From contig NZ_QFWV02000008.1 in assembly GCF_003149475.2 (NCBI RefSeq), positions 4,248 to 48,672 of the forward strand: a stretch of 44,425 nt of DNA, given 5' to 3'. The translations under genes and the position numbers were made by a program. Each line of letters opens with the position of its first letter. The stretch's first letter is position 1. Positions 14,136-22,385 of this stretch are shown here, in pieces. The notes under the pieces were generated by a model, which was not told the DNA's origin, searched no databases, and was given only the letters and a program-made list of their open reading frames with translations. This DNA comes from Oceaniradius stylonematis (GTDB lineage: Bacteria; Pseudomonadota; Alphaproteobacteria; Rhizobiales; Rhizobiaceae).

Positions 14136-15497
14136 ATGTTCCAGACCCGCGCCCTGTTCCTGACACGCACGCCGGGCCTTTCCTGGGTTGCCATCGTCCG
14201 GCTCGGCCTCGTTCAGGCGGCGCTCGGCTCGATCGTCGTCCTGACCACCTCGACGCTCAACCGCGTGATGGTCGTCGAACTCTCGCTCGCCGCGGTCGTT
14301 CCCGGCATGCTGGTCGGCCTGCATTATGCGGTGCAGCTCGGACGGCCCCTGTGGGGTCATGCCTCCGACAGGGGCGGCAGCCGCACACGCTGGATTCTCG
14401 GCGGCCTCGCGCTGCTGGCGATTGCCGGCACGGGGGCGGCGGCAACGACGCTCCTGTTCGAACAGGGTTTCTGGCTCGGCATGACCGCCGCGCTCGTCGC
14501 CTTCACATTCATCGGCTTTGGCATCGGCGCGTCCGGCACGTCGCTTCTGGCGCTTCTGGCAAGCCGCACCGCGCCCGAGCGGCGGCCCGCGGCGGCGACG
14601 CTCGTCTGGATGATGATGATCGCCGGCATCGTGATCACCGCGATCGTCTCGTCGGTCTTCCTCGACCCCTATTCGCACATGCGGCTGGTCATCATCACCG
14701 CGATATCCGGCACAATCGCCTTGTCCATCGCCGCGCTTGCCGTCCTCGGCATCGAGCGGACCACCGCCGAGATCCGCGATCCCGGCGAAGCGGACCGGCA
14801 CAGCGCGACCTTCGGCGAGGCGCTGCGCGAGATCTGGCACGATCCGGCCGCTCGGATCTTCACCGTTTTCGTCTTCGTCTCGATGCTCGCCTACCAGACG
14901 CAGGACCTCATACTGGAGCCGTTCGCGGGGCTCCTGTTCGGCCACACGCCCGGCGAATCCACCGCGCTTGGCGGCATGCACCACGCCGGCGTGTTCCTCG
15001 GCATGGCCTTTGTCGGCATCATCGGCAGCCTGTTTTCCGCGCGCCGGCCGGGTCTTTTGAAACTGTTCACCGTGGCCGGCTGCCTCGGCTCCGGCCTGGC
15101 GCTTGGCTTTCTGGCCGTTGCAGCGGGCGCCGCCCCCGCCTGGCCGCTTGAAGCCAACGTCTTCGCGCTCGGTTTTGCCAACGGCATGTTCGCCGTTGCC
15201 GCCATCGGCACGATGATGACGCTGGCCGGCCAGGGCCGCAAATCGCGCGAGGGCATCCGCATGGGGGTCTGGGGCGCCGCGCAGGCGATCGCCTTCGGCC
15301 TTGGCGGGTTCGTCGGCACCGTCGCCATCGACGTCACGCGCTGGCTGACGGGCGACGTCGCCCTGTCGTTTGCCGTCGTCTTCACCGGCGAGGCGGTGCT
15401 GTTCCTGATCTCGGCGATGATCGCCACATCCATCGGCGTCGCCACCGCCAACCGGCGGCAACCGGCCGGCCACGCGCCGCTCGCGCCGGCCGAATAG
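14136..15497 (+). CDS. PucC-family transporter-like protein (BCH2/Orf428 type)
   Basis: This 453-residue, twelve-helix protein of the PucC branch of the major facilitator superfamily is a paralogue of LhaA in this window; both carry the TLNRVM-VEL motif near the N-terminus. Its location between bchG and bchP matches the gene called orf427/428 or bch2 in other purple-bacterial clusters. The family is linked to bacteriochlorophyll or antenna assembly but the precise activity is not established. The ATG at 14136 follows GAGGAGG with suitable spacing; an upstream in-frame extension would lie inside bchG. Confidence 0.85.
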   Translation: MFQTRALFLTRTPGLSWVAIVRLGLVQAALGSIVVLTTSTLNRVMVVELSLAAVVPGMLVGLHYAVQLGRPLWGHASDRGGSRTRWILGGLALLAIAGTGAAATTLLFEQGFWLGMTAALVAFTFIGFGIGASGTSLLALLASRTAPERRPAAATLVWMMMIAGIVITAIVSSVFLDPYSHMRLVIITAISGTIALSIAALAVLGIERTTAEIRDPGEADRHSATFGEALREIWHDPAARIFTVFVFVSMLAYQTQDLILEPFAGLLFGHTPGESTALGGMHHAGVFLGMAFVGIIGSLFSARRPGLLKLFTVAGCLGSGLALGFLAVAAGAAPAWPLEANVFALGFANGMFAVAAIGTMMTLAGQGRKSREGIRMGVWGAAQAIAFGLGGFVGTVAIDVTRWLTGDVALSFAVVFTGEAVLFLISAMIATSIGVATANRRQPAGHAPLAPAE

Positions 15498-15511
15498 GAA
15501 GGAAAGACCCC

Positions 15512-16711
15512 ATGTCCGACCATATCCACGATGTCATCGTCATTGGCGGCGGCCCCGGCGGGGCGACCGCAGCGCACGATCTTGCTGTTCAGGGTCACGA
15601 CGTGGTGCTCGTCGACAAGGAAGGCCGCATCAAGCCGTGCGGCGGCGCGATCCCGACCAAGGCGATCAGCGAGTTCGCCATCCCGCAGGAGCAACTCGTC
15701 TCCAAGGCTCATGCCGCCCGCATCATCGCGCCCTCGGGCAAGTCTGTGGACATGACGATCGGCAATATCGGCTATGTCGGCATGGTCGATCGCGACAAGT
15801 TCGACCCCTGGCTGCGCGAGCGCGCCCGGCAGGCCGGCGCCGACTACATTGTCGGGTCGTTCAAGGGCCTCGACCAGAACGCCGACGGCACGGTCACCGC
15901 GCACATTGCCGACAAGGCGGACAAATCGAAGACCCACCGGATCACCGCGCGCATGCTGATCGGCGCCGATGGCGCCAACTCCGCCGTGCGTCGGACCGCG
16001 TTCGACAAGGCCAGGCAGCCGCCTTACGTCTTCGCCTACCACGAGATCGTCAAATCCCCGGCGACACCCGATCCGGCGAAGTTCCGCGCCGACCGCTGCG
16101 ATGTCATTTATGACGGCCGCATCTCGCCGGATTTTTACGGCTGGGTGTTCCCGCATGGCGAACACACCTCGGTCGGCACCGGTTCGGCCGTGAAAGGCCA
16201 TTCGCTCAAGGAAGCGACGCGCAAGCTGCGCGAGGATGCCGGGCTTGCCGACTGCGAGACGGTGCGCGAGGAAGGCGCGCCGCTGCCGCTCAAGCCGATG
16301 CGGTGCTGGGACAATGGCAAGAACATCGTCCTGGCGGGTGATGCGGCCGGTGTCGTCGCCCCCTCTTCCGGCGAAGGCATCTATTACGCGATGCTGACCG
16401 GGCGCCTGTGCGCCGACGCCGCCCTGGAGGCGATCGCAACGCAGCGGGCGACCGCGCTGAAGTCGGCCCGCAAGCGCTTCATGAAGGACCATGGCAAGGT
16501 CTTCTTCGTGCTCGGGATGATGCAGTATTTCTGGTATTCCTCCGACAAGCGCCGCGAGAAGTTCGTCACCATGTGCGCCGACCCGGACGTTCAGCGCCTG
16601 ACCTGGGAAGGCTATCTGAACAAGAAGCTGGTGCGCCGCGACCCGCTCGCCCACCTCAAGATCATGGTCAAGGACACCGCCCAGCTTCTCGGCCTCGCCC
16701 GCACGACCTGA
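15512..16711 (+). CDS. bchP: Geranylgeranyl reductase
   Basis: BchP reduces the geranylgeranyl side chain of bacteriochlorophyll, or geranylgeranyl diphosphate, to phytyl in three steps using NADPH. The 399-residue flavoprotein begins with the dinucleotide-binding motif VIVIGGGPGGATAAHDLA (8-25). It also contains RIKPCGGAIPTKAI, a second FAD motif in VLAGDAAGVVAPSSGEGIYYAM, and the C-terminal KRREKFVTMCADPDVQRLTWEGYLNKKL typical of BchP. An AGGAAGG ribosome-binding site precedes the ATG, 14 bp after the preceding gene. No idi gene follows, although idi often sits there in other clusters. Confidence 0.96.
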   Translation: MSDHIHDVIVIGGGPGGATAAHDLAVQGHDVVLVDKEGRIKPCGGAIPTKAISEFAIPQEQLVSKAHAARIIAPSGKSVDMTIGNIGYVGMVDRDKFDPWLRERARQAGADYIVGSFKGLDQNADGTVTAHIADKADKSKTHRITARMLIGADGANSAVRRTAFDKARQPPYVFAYHEIVKSPATPDPAKFRADRCDVIYDGRISPDFYGWVFPHGEHTSVGTGSAVKGHSLKEATRKLREDAGLADCETVREEGAPLPLKPMRCWDNGKNIVLAGDAAGVVAPSSGEGIYYAMLTGRLCADAALEAIATQRATALKSARKRFMKDHGKVFFVLGMMQYFWYSSDKRREKFVTMCADPDVQRLTWEGYLNKKLVRRDPLAHLKIMVKDTAQLLGLARTT

Positions 16712-16718
16712 GCGCTCC

Positions 16719-17027
16719 GTGACCCTCGTCACCGATTGGCTGGCCGAAATTGCCGCGTCCGGCCGGCTGGCCGAGATCGCCATGGCGGTTCTGCTGTTGG
16801 AGCTGGCGGTTTTTCTGTTCGTCTACCGCACGCCCGCCGCGCGGCGCACGCTGATCTTCAACACGCTTTCGGGGCTGGCGCTGATGGCGGCGTTGCGCTC
16901 GGCCCTGATCGGCCATGGCGCTCTTGCGATCGCCGGCTTCCTGTCGCTGGGCTTTGTGATGCATCTGGCGGAACTGTGGTTCCGCCACCGCGCCTTCAGA
17001 CGCGTGTCGGCACAGCGTCCGGATTGA
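16719..17027 (+). CDS. Small membrane protein of unknown function downstream of bchP
   Basis: A 102-residue frame begins with GTG 7 bp after the bchP stop. It has three hydrophobic segments, about residues 16-36 (AEIAMAVLLLELAVFLFVY), 44-64 (LIFNTLSGLALMAALRSAL) and 66-88 (GALAIAGFLSLGFVMHLAELWF), with an Arg-rich C-terminus. No catalytic motif or family was recognised. The close spacing and shared strand suggest co-transcription with bchG-bch2-bchP, so a role in pigment synthesis, membrane organisation or stress is a guess from context. Its last 32 bp overlap the 3' end of the convergent tspO gene. The lack of a clear ribosome-binding site lowers certainty, but the coherent transmembrane pattern favours a real gene. 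Confidence 0.6.
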   Translation: MTLVTDWLAEIAASGRLAEIAMAVLLLELAVFLFVYRTPAARRTLIFNTLSGLALMAALRSALIGHGALAIAGFLSLGFVMHLAELWFRHRAFRRVSAQRPD

Positions 17028-17460
17028 GATCCAGCACCCGTTTGTTGAGCGCGAACGCGACGCTCACCCAGACCAGATACGGCACGAACAAAAGCGCCGC
17101 GGTGGTCGAGACCGGCCAAGCCAGAACGATGAAGGCGGCAATTGTCAGCCACATGGCCCCCGAATCGATCAGCGCCCAGTCCATGCGCCTGATGCCGAAG
17201 AAAAGGTAGGACCACAGCGCATTGAAGACGAGCTGCGCCAGCCAAAGCACCGTGACGATACCGAAGCCCTCGAGCCGCCACACGATCCAGCCGGCCGCCC
17301 CCATCATCAGGTACAGGATCGTCCAGACGACCGGGAACGCCCAGTTCGGCGGCGTCCAGCCGGGCTTGTCGAGCTTCTCGTACCATTCGCCGGGCTTGAA
17401 GATGCCGCCCGAGGCCGCGGCCACGGTGACCAGAAGGGCATAGACGATGGCGCTGATCAT
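16996..17460 (-). CDS. tspO: TspO/MBR family tryptophan-rich sensory protein
   Basis: TspO is an outer-membrane tetrapyrrole-binding protein. In Rhodobacter it is a negative modulator of photosynthesis gene expression that acts together with the PpsR circuit. The 154-residue protein has five membrane helices and the signature GGIFKPGEWYEKLDKPGWTPPNWAFPVVWTILY (18-50), with the family's conserved Trp and Pro residues. The ATG at 17460 has GGAG 7 nt upstream. It is 67 bp downstream of putR on the same strand and could be read from the putR promoter, and its 3' end overlaps the convergent small membrane-protein gene. Confidence 0.93.
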   Translation of the reverse strand: MISAIVYALLVTVAAASGGIFKPGEWYEKLDKPGWTPPNWAFPVVWTILYLMMGAAGWIVWRLEGFGIVTVLWLAQLVFNALWSYLFFGIRRMDWALIDSGAMWLTIAAFIVLAWPVSTTAALLFVPYLVWVSVAFALNKRVLDLNPDAVPTRV

Positions 17461-17527
17461 GGCGTTCTCCGGACGCTTGCTGCGCCGCACATAGTTTGCC
17501 ACAGCCAGGCCGCAAGAGCGAGGCCGC

Positions 17528-17995
17528 TTACGCGCCGGTGTCCTTGACCGCCTCCATCGACACATAGGTCGAGGTGTTGGCGACATGCGGCAGCGCCGAG
17601 ATCTTCTCGCCCAGCACCCGGCGATAGGAGGCAATATCGCGCGTGCGTACCTTCAAAAGATAGTCGAACGGCCCGGCGATCATGTGGCACTGCTCGATCT
17701 CGGTCAGCGCCGCCACCGCCTTGTTGAACGCCGTCAGCGCCGCCTCGGTCGTGTCGTTCAGCTTGACCTCGACAAAGGCGACATGCTCGCGCCCGATGCG
17801 GCGCGGATCGACCACCGCGCGGAAGCCGCGGATCACGCCGCTGTCGATCAGCCGCTTGAGCCGCGTCTGGCAGGGCGTCTTGGTCAGGCCGACCCGGCCG
17901 GCCAGCGTCGTCACCGGCATGCGCCCGTCCCGGCTCAGTTCCTCGACGATCCGGCGATCGAAACGGTCCAGATCGGCTTCAATCGCATGGTTCAT
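17528..17995 (-). CDS. putR: Lrp/AsnC-family regulator, probable activator of putA
   Basis: The 155-residue protein has an N-terminal helix-turn-helix (about 27-50, VTTLAGRVGLTKTPCQTRLKRL) and a C-terminal RAM ligand-binding domain (HVAFVEVKLND and CHMIAGPFDYLLKVRTRD). Divergent orientation from putA is the classic arrangement of PutR/PrdR-type regulators that induce proline dehydrogenase in response to proline. The ATG at 17995 was chosen because AGGAG lies 8 nt upstream; a TTG two codons earlier is too close to that site. Confidence 0.88.
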   Translation of the reverse strand: MNHAIEADLDRFDRRIVEELSRDGRMPVTTLAGRVGLTKTPCQTRLKRLIDSGVIRGFRAVVDPRRIGREHVAFVEVKLNDTTEAALTAFNKAVAALTEIEQCHMIAGPFDYLLKVRTRDIASYRRVLGEKISALPHVANTSTYVSMEAVKDTGA

Positions 17996-18044
17996 CGGCA
18001 AAACTCCTGTTTGTCAGGCGATTTTCCATTCATATTGCCTTCCA

Positions 18045-18064
18045 GTTGCCGATCAAGGGGCAAC
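18045..18064. promoter_or_regulatory. Inverted repeat in the putR-putA intergenic region, candidate PutR site
   Basis: GTTGCC and GGCAAC form a perfect inverted repeat separated by 8 bp, 31 bp upstream of the putA ATG. An imperfect related arm (ATTGCC, 18034-18039) lies just before it. The 100-bp divergent region is A/T-richer than the flanking genes. Assignment to PutR rests on position only. Confidence 0.4.
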
Positions 18065-18095
18065 ATGCCTCGCTGCTGTGAGCTAGACTGGCGAA

Positions 18096-21000
18096 ATGAA
18101 CGACGCACCGCTCCCCCCATCCGATGCGTTGGCGTCCCATCGCCAACGCATCGCCCGCCTGCACCTGGCCGACGAGGCCGAGCCGCTGGCCGACATGGCA
18201 TCCGCCGCGCCGATCGGTGACGAAGCGCGCAAGAACGCCCATCTCCGGGCCTCGGCGCTGGTGCGCGACATCCGCAAGATGGACACGCCCGGCCTGATGG
18301 AGGTGTTTCTGGCTGAATACGGGCTTTCGACCGACGAGGGCATCGCGCTGATGTGCCTTGCCGAGTCCCTGCTCAGGGTTCCCGACGCCGACACGATGGA
18401 TGCGCTGATCGAGGACAAGATCGCCCCATCGGCCTGGGGCGAGCATCTGGGCCGGTCGGCTTCCTCGCTGGTCAACGCCTCGACCTGGGCGCTGATGCTG
18501 ACGGGCAATGTGCTGCGCGATCCGCCCAAAGGCGGGTTCGCCTCGGTCATGCACGGCGCAGTGAAGCGGCTGGGCGAGCCGGTGATCCGCACCGCCGTCA
18601 AGCAGGCGATGCGCGAACTGGGCCGGCAATTCGTGCTCGGCCAGTCGATCGGCGAGGCCATGGAACGCGCGGCGGGGATGGAAGCCAGGGGCTTCACCTA
18701 TTCCTACGACATGCTGGGCGAAGCGGCGCTGACCATGCGCGACGCCGACACCTATTACACGGCCTATATGGCGGCGATCAACGCCATCGGAAAGGCCGCA
18801 ACGCATGGCGCGGTCAAGGACAATCCGGGCATATCCATCAAGCTCTCCGCCCTGCATCCGCGCTATGAGGAGCCGCAGCGCGGGCGTGTCCTCGCCGAAC
18901 TCGTGCCGCGCGCGGCACAACTCGCGCGCCTTGCCGCCCGGGCCGGCATCGGACTGAACATCGATGCCGAAGAAGCGGCACGGCTCGAGCTGTCCCTCGA
19001 TGTCATCGAACAGGTGATCGCCGATCCGGACCTTGCCGGCTGGGACGGGTTCGGCGTGGTCGTCCAGGCCTATGGCAAACGGGCGATGGCGGTGATCGAC
19101 TGGCTTCATGCACTGGCCGAACGCCATGACCGGCGGATCATGGTGCGTCTGGTCAAGGGCGCCTATTGGGACAGCGAGATCAAATGGGCGCAGATGGCCG
19201 GGCTCGAAGGCTTTCCCGTCTTCACCCGCAAACCGGCGACCGATGCCGCCTGGCTGCACTGCGCGCGGCATCTGTTGAACCTGACGGACCGCATCTATCC
19301 TCAGTTCGCCACACACAACGCCCATTCGGTCGCGTCCGTCCTCGAAATGGGCGCGGACCCGAAGACATACGAGTTCCAGCGTCTGCACGGCATGGGCGAA
19401 AGCCTGCACACGCGCGTACTTCAAACTGAAGGAACGCGCTGCCGAATCTATGCGCCGGTCGGCGCGCACAAGGACCTTCTGGCCTATCTGGTTCGCCGGC
19501 TTCTGGAGAACGGCGCCAATTCCTCCTTCGTCAACCAGATCGTCGACAAGGCCGTCCCGCCCGAGACGGTTGCCGCCGACCCCTTCGACGCGCTCGCCAA
19601 CGCCCCGGACCGGCAGGTGCGCCGGCCCGCCGACCTCTTCGCGCCCGAACGCGCCAACTCAAAGGGTTTCGACCTTTACGATCCGGCCGACATCGCCCGC
19701 ATCGAAGACGCGCGGTCGCCATGGCGCGACCGCCAATGGGCCGCCGCGCCGTTGCTCGCAGAAGACCGCGACGACCCCGACCGCAAACCGGCGTCCGTCG
19801 TCAATCCGGCCAATGGCGACGATCATGTCGGCACGGTGCATGAAGCGACGCAAGCCGACATCGAGGCCGCACTTGGCGCGGCCCGACCATGGAATGCCGC
19901 GGTCGCCGACCGCGCCGCGGTCCTGAACGCCGCCGCCGGTCTTTACGAAGACAATTTCGGCGAACTGTTCGCCATCCTGACGCGCGAAGCGGGCAAGATC
20001 ACCGAGGACGCCATCGCCGAACTGCGCGAGGCGGTCGATTTCCTCCGCTATTATGCGGCCGAGGCGCGGAAGGCGCCGGATGCCGAACCGGTCGGCACGT
20101 TTGCCTGCATCTCGCCCTGGAACTTCCCGCTTGCCATCTTCACGGGGCAAATTTCGGCGGCGCTGGCCGCAGGCAACGCCGTGATCGCCAAGCCCGCCGA
20201 AGCCACCGCGCTGATCGCGCACCGCGCCGTCGGACTTCTGCACCAGGCCGGCGTGCCGCGCACCGCGCTGCAATTGCTGCCGGGAAGGGGCGGCACCGTT
20301 GGCGCGGCGATCACCTCGGATCGGCGCGTCGGCGGCGTCTGCTTCACCGGCTCGACCGCGACGGCACAGACGATCAACCGCGCCATGGCCGGCAACCTCG
20401 CGCCGTCCGCGCCGCTGATCGCCGAGACCGGCGGCATCAATGCGATGATCGTCGATTCGACCGCCCTGCCCGAACAGGCGGTGCGCGACATCATCGTCTC
20501 AAGCTTCCGCTCGGCCGGTCAGCGCTGCTCGGCGCTGCGCGTTCTCTATCTGCAGGAAGATATCGCCGAGCCGTTCCTGAAAATGCTGTTCGGCGCCATG
20601 GACGAACTGGCCGTTGCCGACCCCTGGACCCTTTCGACCGACATCGGCCCGGTAATCGACGCCGCCGCACGCGACCAAATCCGCGCCTATATCGATGCCG
20701 CAGAAAAGACCGGCAACCTTCTGAAACGACTCGCCATTCCGGACCGCGGCACCTTCGTTTCGCCGTCGGTCATTCGCGTGTCCGGCATCGAGGAGGTCAC
20801 GCGCGAGGTGTTCGGCCCGGTCCTGCATGTGGCGACCTTCGCCGCCGGCGATATCGACCATGGCGTGGCGGCGATCAATGCGACCGGCTACGGCCTGACC
20901 TTCGGCATGCACACGCGCATCGACGACCGCGTCGAGCAGATCGCTTCGGCGATCCATGCTGGCAACATCTACGTCAACCGCAACCAGATCGGCGCCATTG

Positions 21001-21608
21001 TCGGCTCGCAGCCATTCGGCGGCGAAGGGCTTTCAGGCACCGGCCCGAAGGCCGGCGGCCCGCATTATCTGCCGCGCTTTGGAAAACAGGCGGCCATTGC
21101 GGCCGAACCGGCGGCGGGACGGCCGGCAGCCGGATCGACCGTCCAGCAGCGGCTGGACCGCGTGCGCGGCGAGATCGCCACCGGGGCGCGCGAGACGCGC
21201 GACCTGCCCGGCCCCACAGGCGAGTCGAATCGCTGGTCGACCCATCCGCGCGGGCTGGTCCTGTGCCTGGGCCCGTCGCTCGACGACGCCCACGAACAGG
21301 CTCGCCAGGCGATGGCGGCAGGATGCGGGGCCCTGATGGTAGCGCCGGGCGCCTGCGGCGCCAATGTTGTCGATGGTGTGCTCGACCCCGACGACCTGGC
21401 CAGACTGGGCGGTTTCGACGCGGTCGCCTTCTGGGGCGATGAGGCGGCGGCCCGCGCCATGCGCCGGGCGCTGGCGGGCCGCGACGGGCCGATCGTGCCG
21501 CTGGCGACCGCGCGCGACATCACGCCCTGGTGCCTGATCGAACGGCATGTGTGCATCGACACCACCGCCGCCGGCGGCAATGCCTCGCTTCTCGCCGAGA
21601 TGAGTTGA
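18096..21608 (+). CDS. putA: Bifunctional proline dehydrogenase / L-glutamate gamma-semialdehyde dehydrogenase
   Basis: PutA oxidises proline to pyrroline-5-carboxylate with FAD and then to glutamate with NAD+. The 1170-residue protein starts directly with the PutA arm region. The FAD-barrel motifs VQAYGKRAM and MVRLVKGAYWDSEIKWAQ lie in the first 475 residues. The aldehyde dehydrogenase domain spans about 530-1000, with ISPWNFPLAIF, the general-base block ETGGINAMIVD and catalytic Cys811 in SAGQRCSALR. There is no N-terminal ribbon-helix-helix domain, so this form is not an autogenous repressor; PutR presumably regulates it. The last 160 residues resemble the C-terminal aldehyde-dehydrogenase-like domain of long PutAs. 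Confidence 0.97.
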   Translation: MNDAPLPPSDALASHRQRIARLHLADEAEPLADMASAAPIGDEARKNAHLRASALVRDIRKMDTPGLMEVFLAEYGLSTDEGIALMCLAESLLRVPDADTMDALIEDKIAPSAWGEHLGRSASSLVNASTWALMLTGNVLRDPPKGGFASVMHGAVKRLGEPVIRTAVKQAMRELGRQFVLGQSIGEAMERAAGMEARGFTYSYDMLGEAALTMRDADTYYTAYMAAINAIGKAATHGAVKDNPGISIKLSALHPRYEEPQRGRVLAELVPRAAQLARLAARAGIGLNIDAEEAARLELSLDVIEQVIADPDLAGWDGFGVVVQAYGKRAMAVIDWLHALAERHDRRIMVRLVKGAYWDSEIKWAQMAGLEGFPVFTRKPATDAAWLHCARHLLNLTDRIYPQFATHNAHSVASVLEMGADPKTYEFQRLHGMGESLHTRVLQTEGTRCRIYAPVGAHKDLLAYLVRRLLENGANSSFVNQIVDKAVPPETVAADPFDALANAPDRQVRRPADLFAPERANSKGFDLYDPADIARIEDARSPWRDRQWAAAPLLAEDRDDPDRKPASVVNPANGDDHVGTVHEATQADIEAALGAARPWNAAVADRAAVLNAAAGLYEDNFGELFAILTREAGKITEDAIAELREAVDFLRYYAAEARKAPDAEPVGTFACISPWNFPLAIFTGQISAALAAGNAVIAKPAEATALIAHRAVGLLHQAGVPRTALQLLPGRGGTVGAAITSDRRVGGVCFTGSTATAQTINRAMAGNLAPSAPLIAETGGINAMIVDSTALPEQAVRDIIVSSFRSAGQRCSALRVLYLQEDIAEPFLKMLFGAMDELAVADPWTLSTDIGPVIDAAARDQIRAYIDAAEKTGNLLKRLAIPDRGTFVSPSVIRVSGIEEVTREVFGPVLHVATFAAGDIDHGVAAINATGYGLTFGMHTRIDDRVEQIASAIHAGNIYVNRNQIGAIVGSQPFGGEGLSGTGPKAGGPHYLPRFGKQAAIAAEPAAGRPAAGSTVQQRLDRVRGEIATGARETRDLPGPTGESNRWSTHPRGLVLCLGPSLDDAHEQARQAMAAGCGALMVAPGACGANVVDGVLDPDDLARLGGFDAVAFWGDEAAARAMRRALAGRDGPIVPLATARDITPWCLIERHVCIDTTAAGGNASLLAEMS

Positions 21609-21617
21609 AACCGACGG

Positions 21618-22385
21618 TCAGCCCGCCGTCCAGCCGCCATCGACCAGAAGCGAGGTGCCGGTGACCAGCGCCGAGGCGTCCGACGCCAGGAACACCACCG
21701 CGCCCATAATGTCCTCGACCTCGCCGACCCGGCCGAGCTTGATCTTGTCGGCGATCCAGGCGACCCGGTCGGGATTGTCGAATGTTGCCTGCGTCAGCGG
21801 CGTGCGGATGAAGGTCGGACAGACCGTGTTGACGCGAATCCCGTGCGCGCCCCATTCGATCGCCATCGCCTTGGTCATGCCCTCGACCGCGTGCTTTGAA
21901 GCGCAATAGACCGCGCGGTCGATGCCGCCGACATGGCCCATCTGCGAGGACACGGTGATGATCGATCCGCCCTTCTCCGCCGCGGCCATGCCCCGCGCCA
22001 CTTCGGTGGCAAGAAAATAGGCGCCCTTGAGATTGGCATCCATCACCGCGTCATAGTCGTCCTCGGTGGTCTCAAGCGCCGGCGCGTGCCGCGCCAGGCC
22101 CGCCGAATTGACCACCACGTCGAACGGTTTCTGTCCGGCAAGCGCCAGCCGCATGCCCCCGATATCGGCGACATCGAACGTCATGGCTTCTGCCGAAAAA
22201 CCCGCCTCTCGGACCGCTTCGACGGCGGCGTCCAGCTTTTCGCGCCCGCGCGCGGCCATCACCACATGCGCTCCGGCTTCGGCCAGCGCGACCGCGCAGC
22301 CCAGCCCGATGCCGCTCGATGCGCCGGCGACCAGCGCGCGCCGTCCCTCCAGCCGGAATGAGGGCGTTTTGGGGAGATCGGTCAT
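21618..22385 (-). CDS. Short-chain dehydrogenase/reductase, substrate unknown
   Basis: A classical SDR of 255 residues with the NAD(P)-binding motif GASSGIGLG (21-29), NSAG at 93-96, and active-site Ser near 146-147 plus Tyr160 and Lys164 (YCASK). The C-terminus FLASDASALVTGTSLLVDGGWTAG is typical of sugar-acid and 3-oxoacyl reductase-like members; the sequence does not settle the substrate. AGGAG lies 8 nt before the ATG. It converges on putA with a 9-bp gap and no visible terminator. Confidence 0.9.
   Translation of the reverse strand: MTDLPKTPSFRLEGRRALVAGASSGIGLGCAVALAEAGAHVVMAARGREKLDAAVEAVREAGFSAEAMTFDVADIGGMRLALAGQKPFDVVVNSAGLARHAPALETTEDDYDAVMDANLKGAYFLATEVARGMAAAEKGGSIITVSSQMGHVGGIDRAVYCASKHAVEGMTKAMAIEWGAHGIRVNTVCPTFIRTPLTQATFDNPDRVAWIADKIKLGRVGEVEDIMGAVVFLASDASALVTGTSLLVDGGWTAG

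Noticed and set aside
14058-15473. A 471-codon minus-strand frame opposite the bch2-type gene.
   Set aside because: It is a composition-driven shadow; the plus-strand PucC-family protein is intact.
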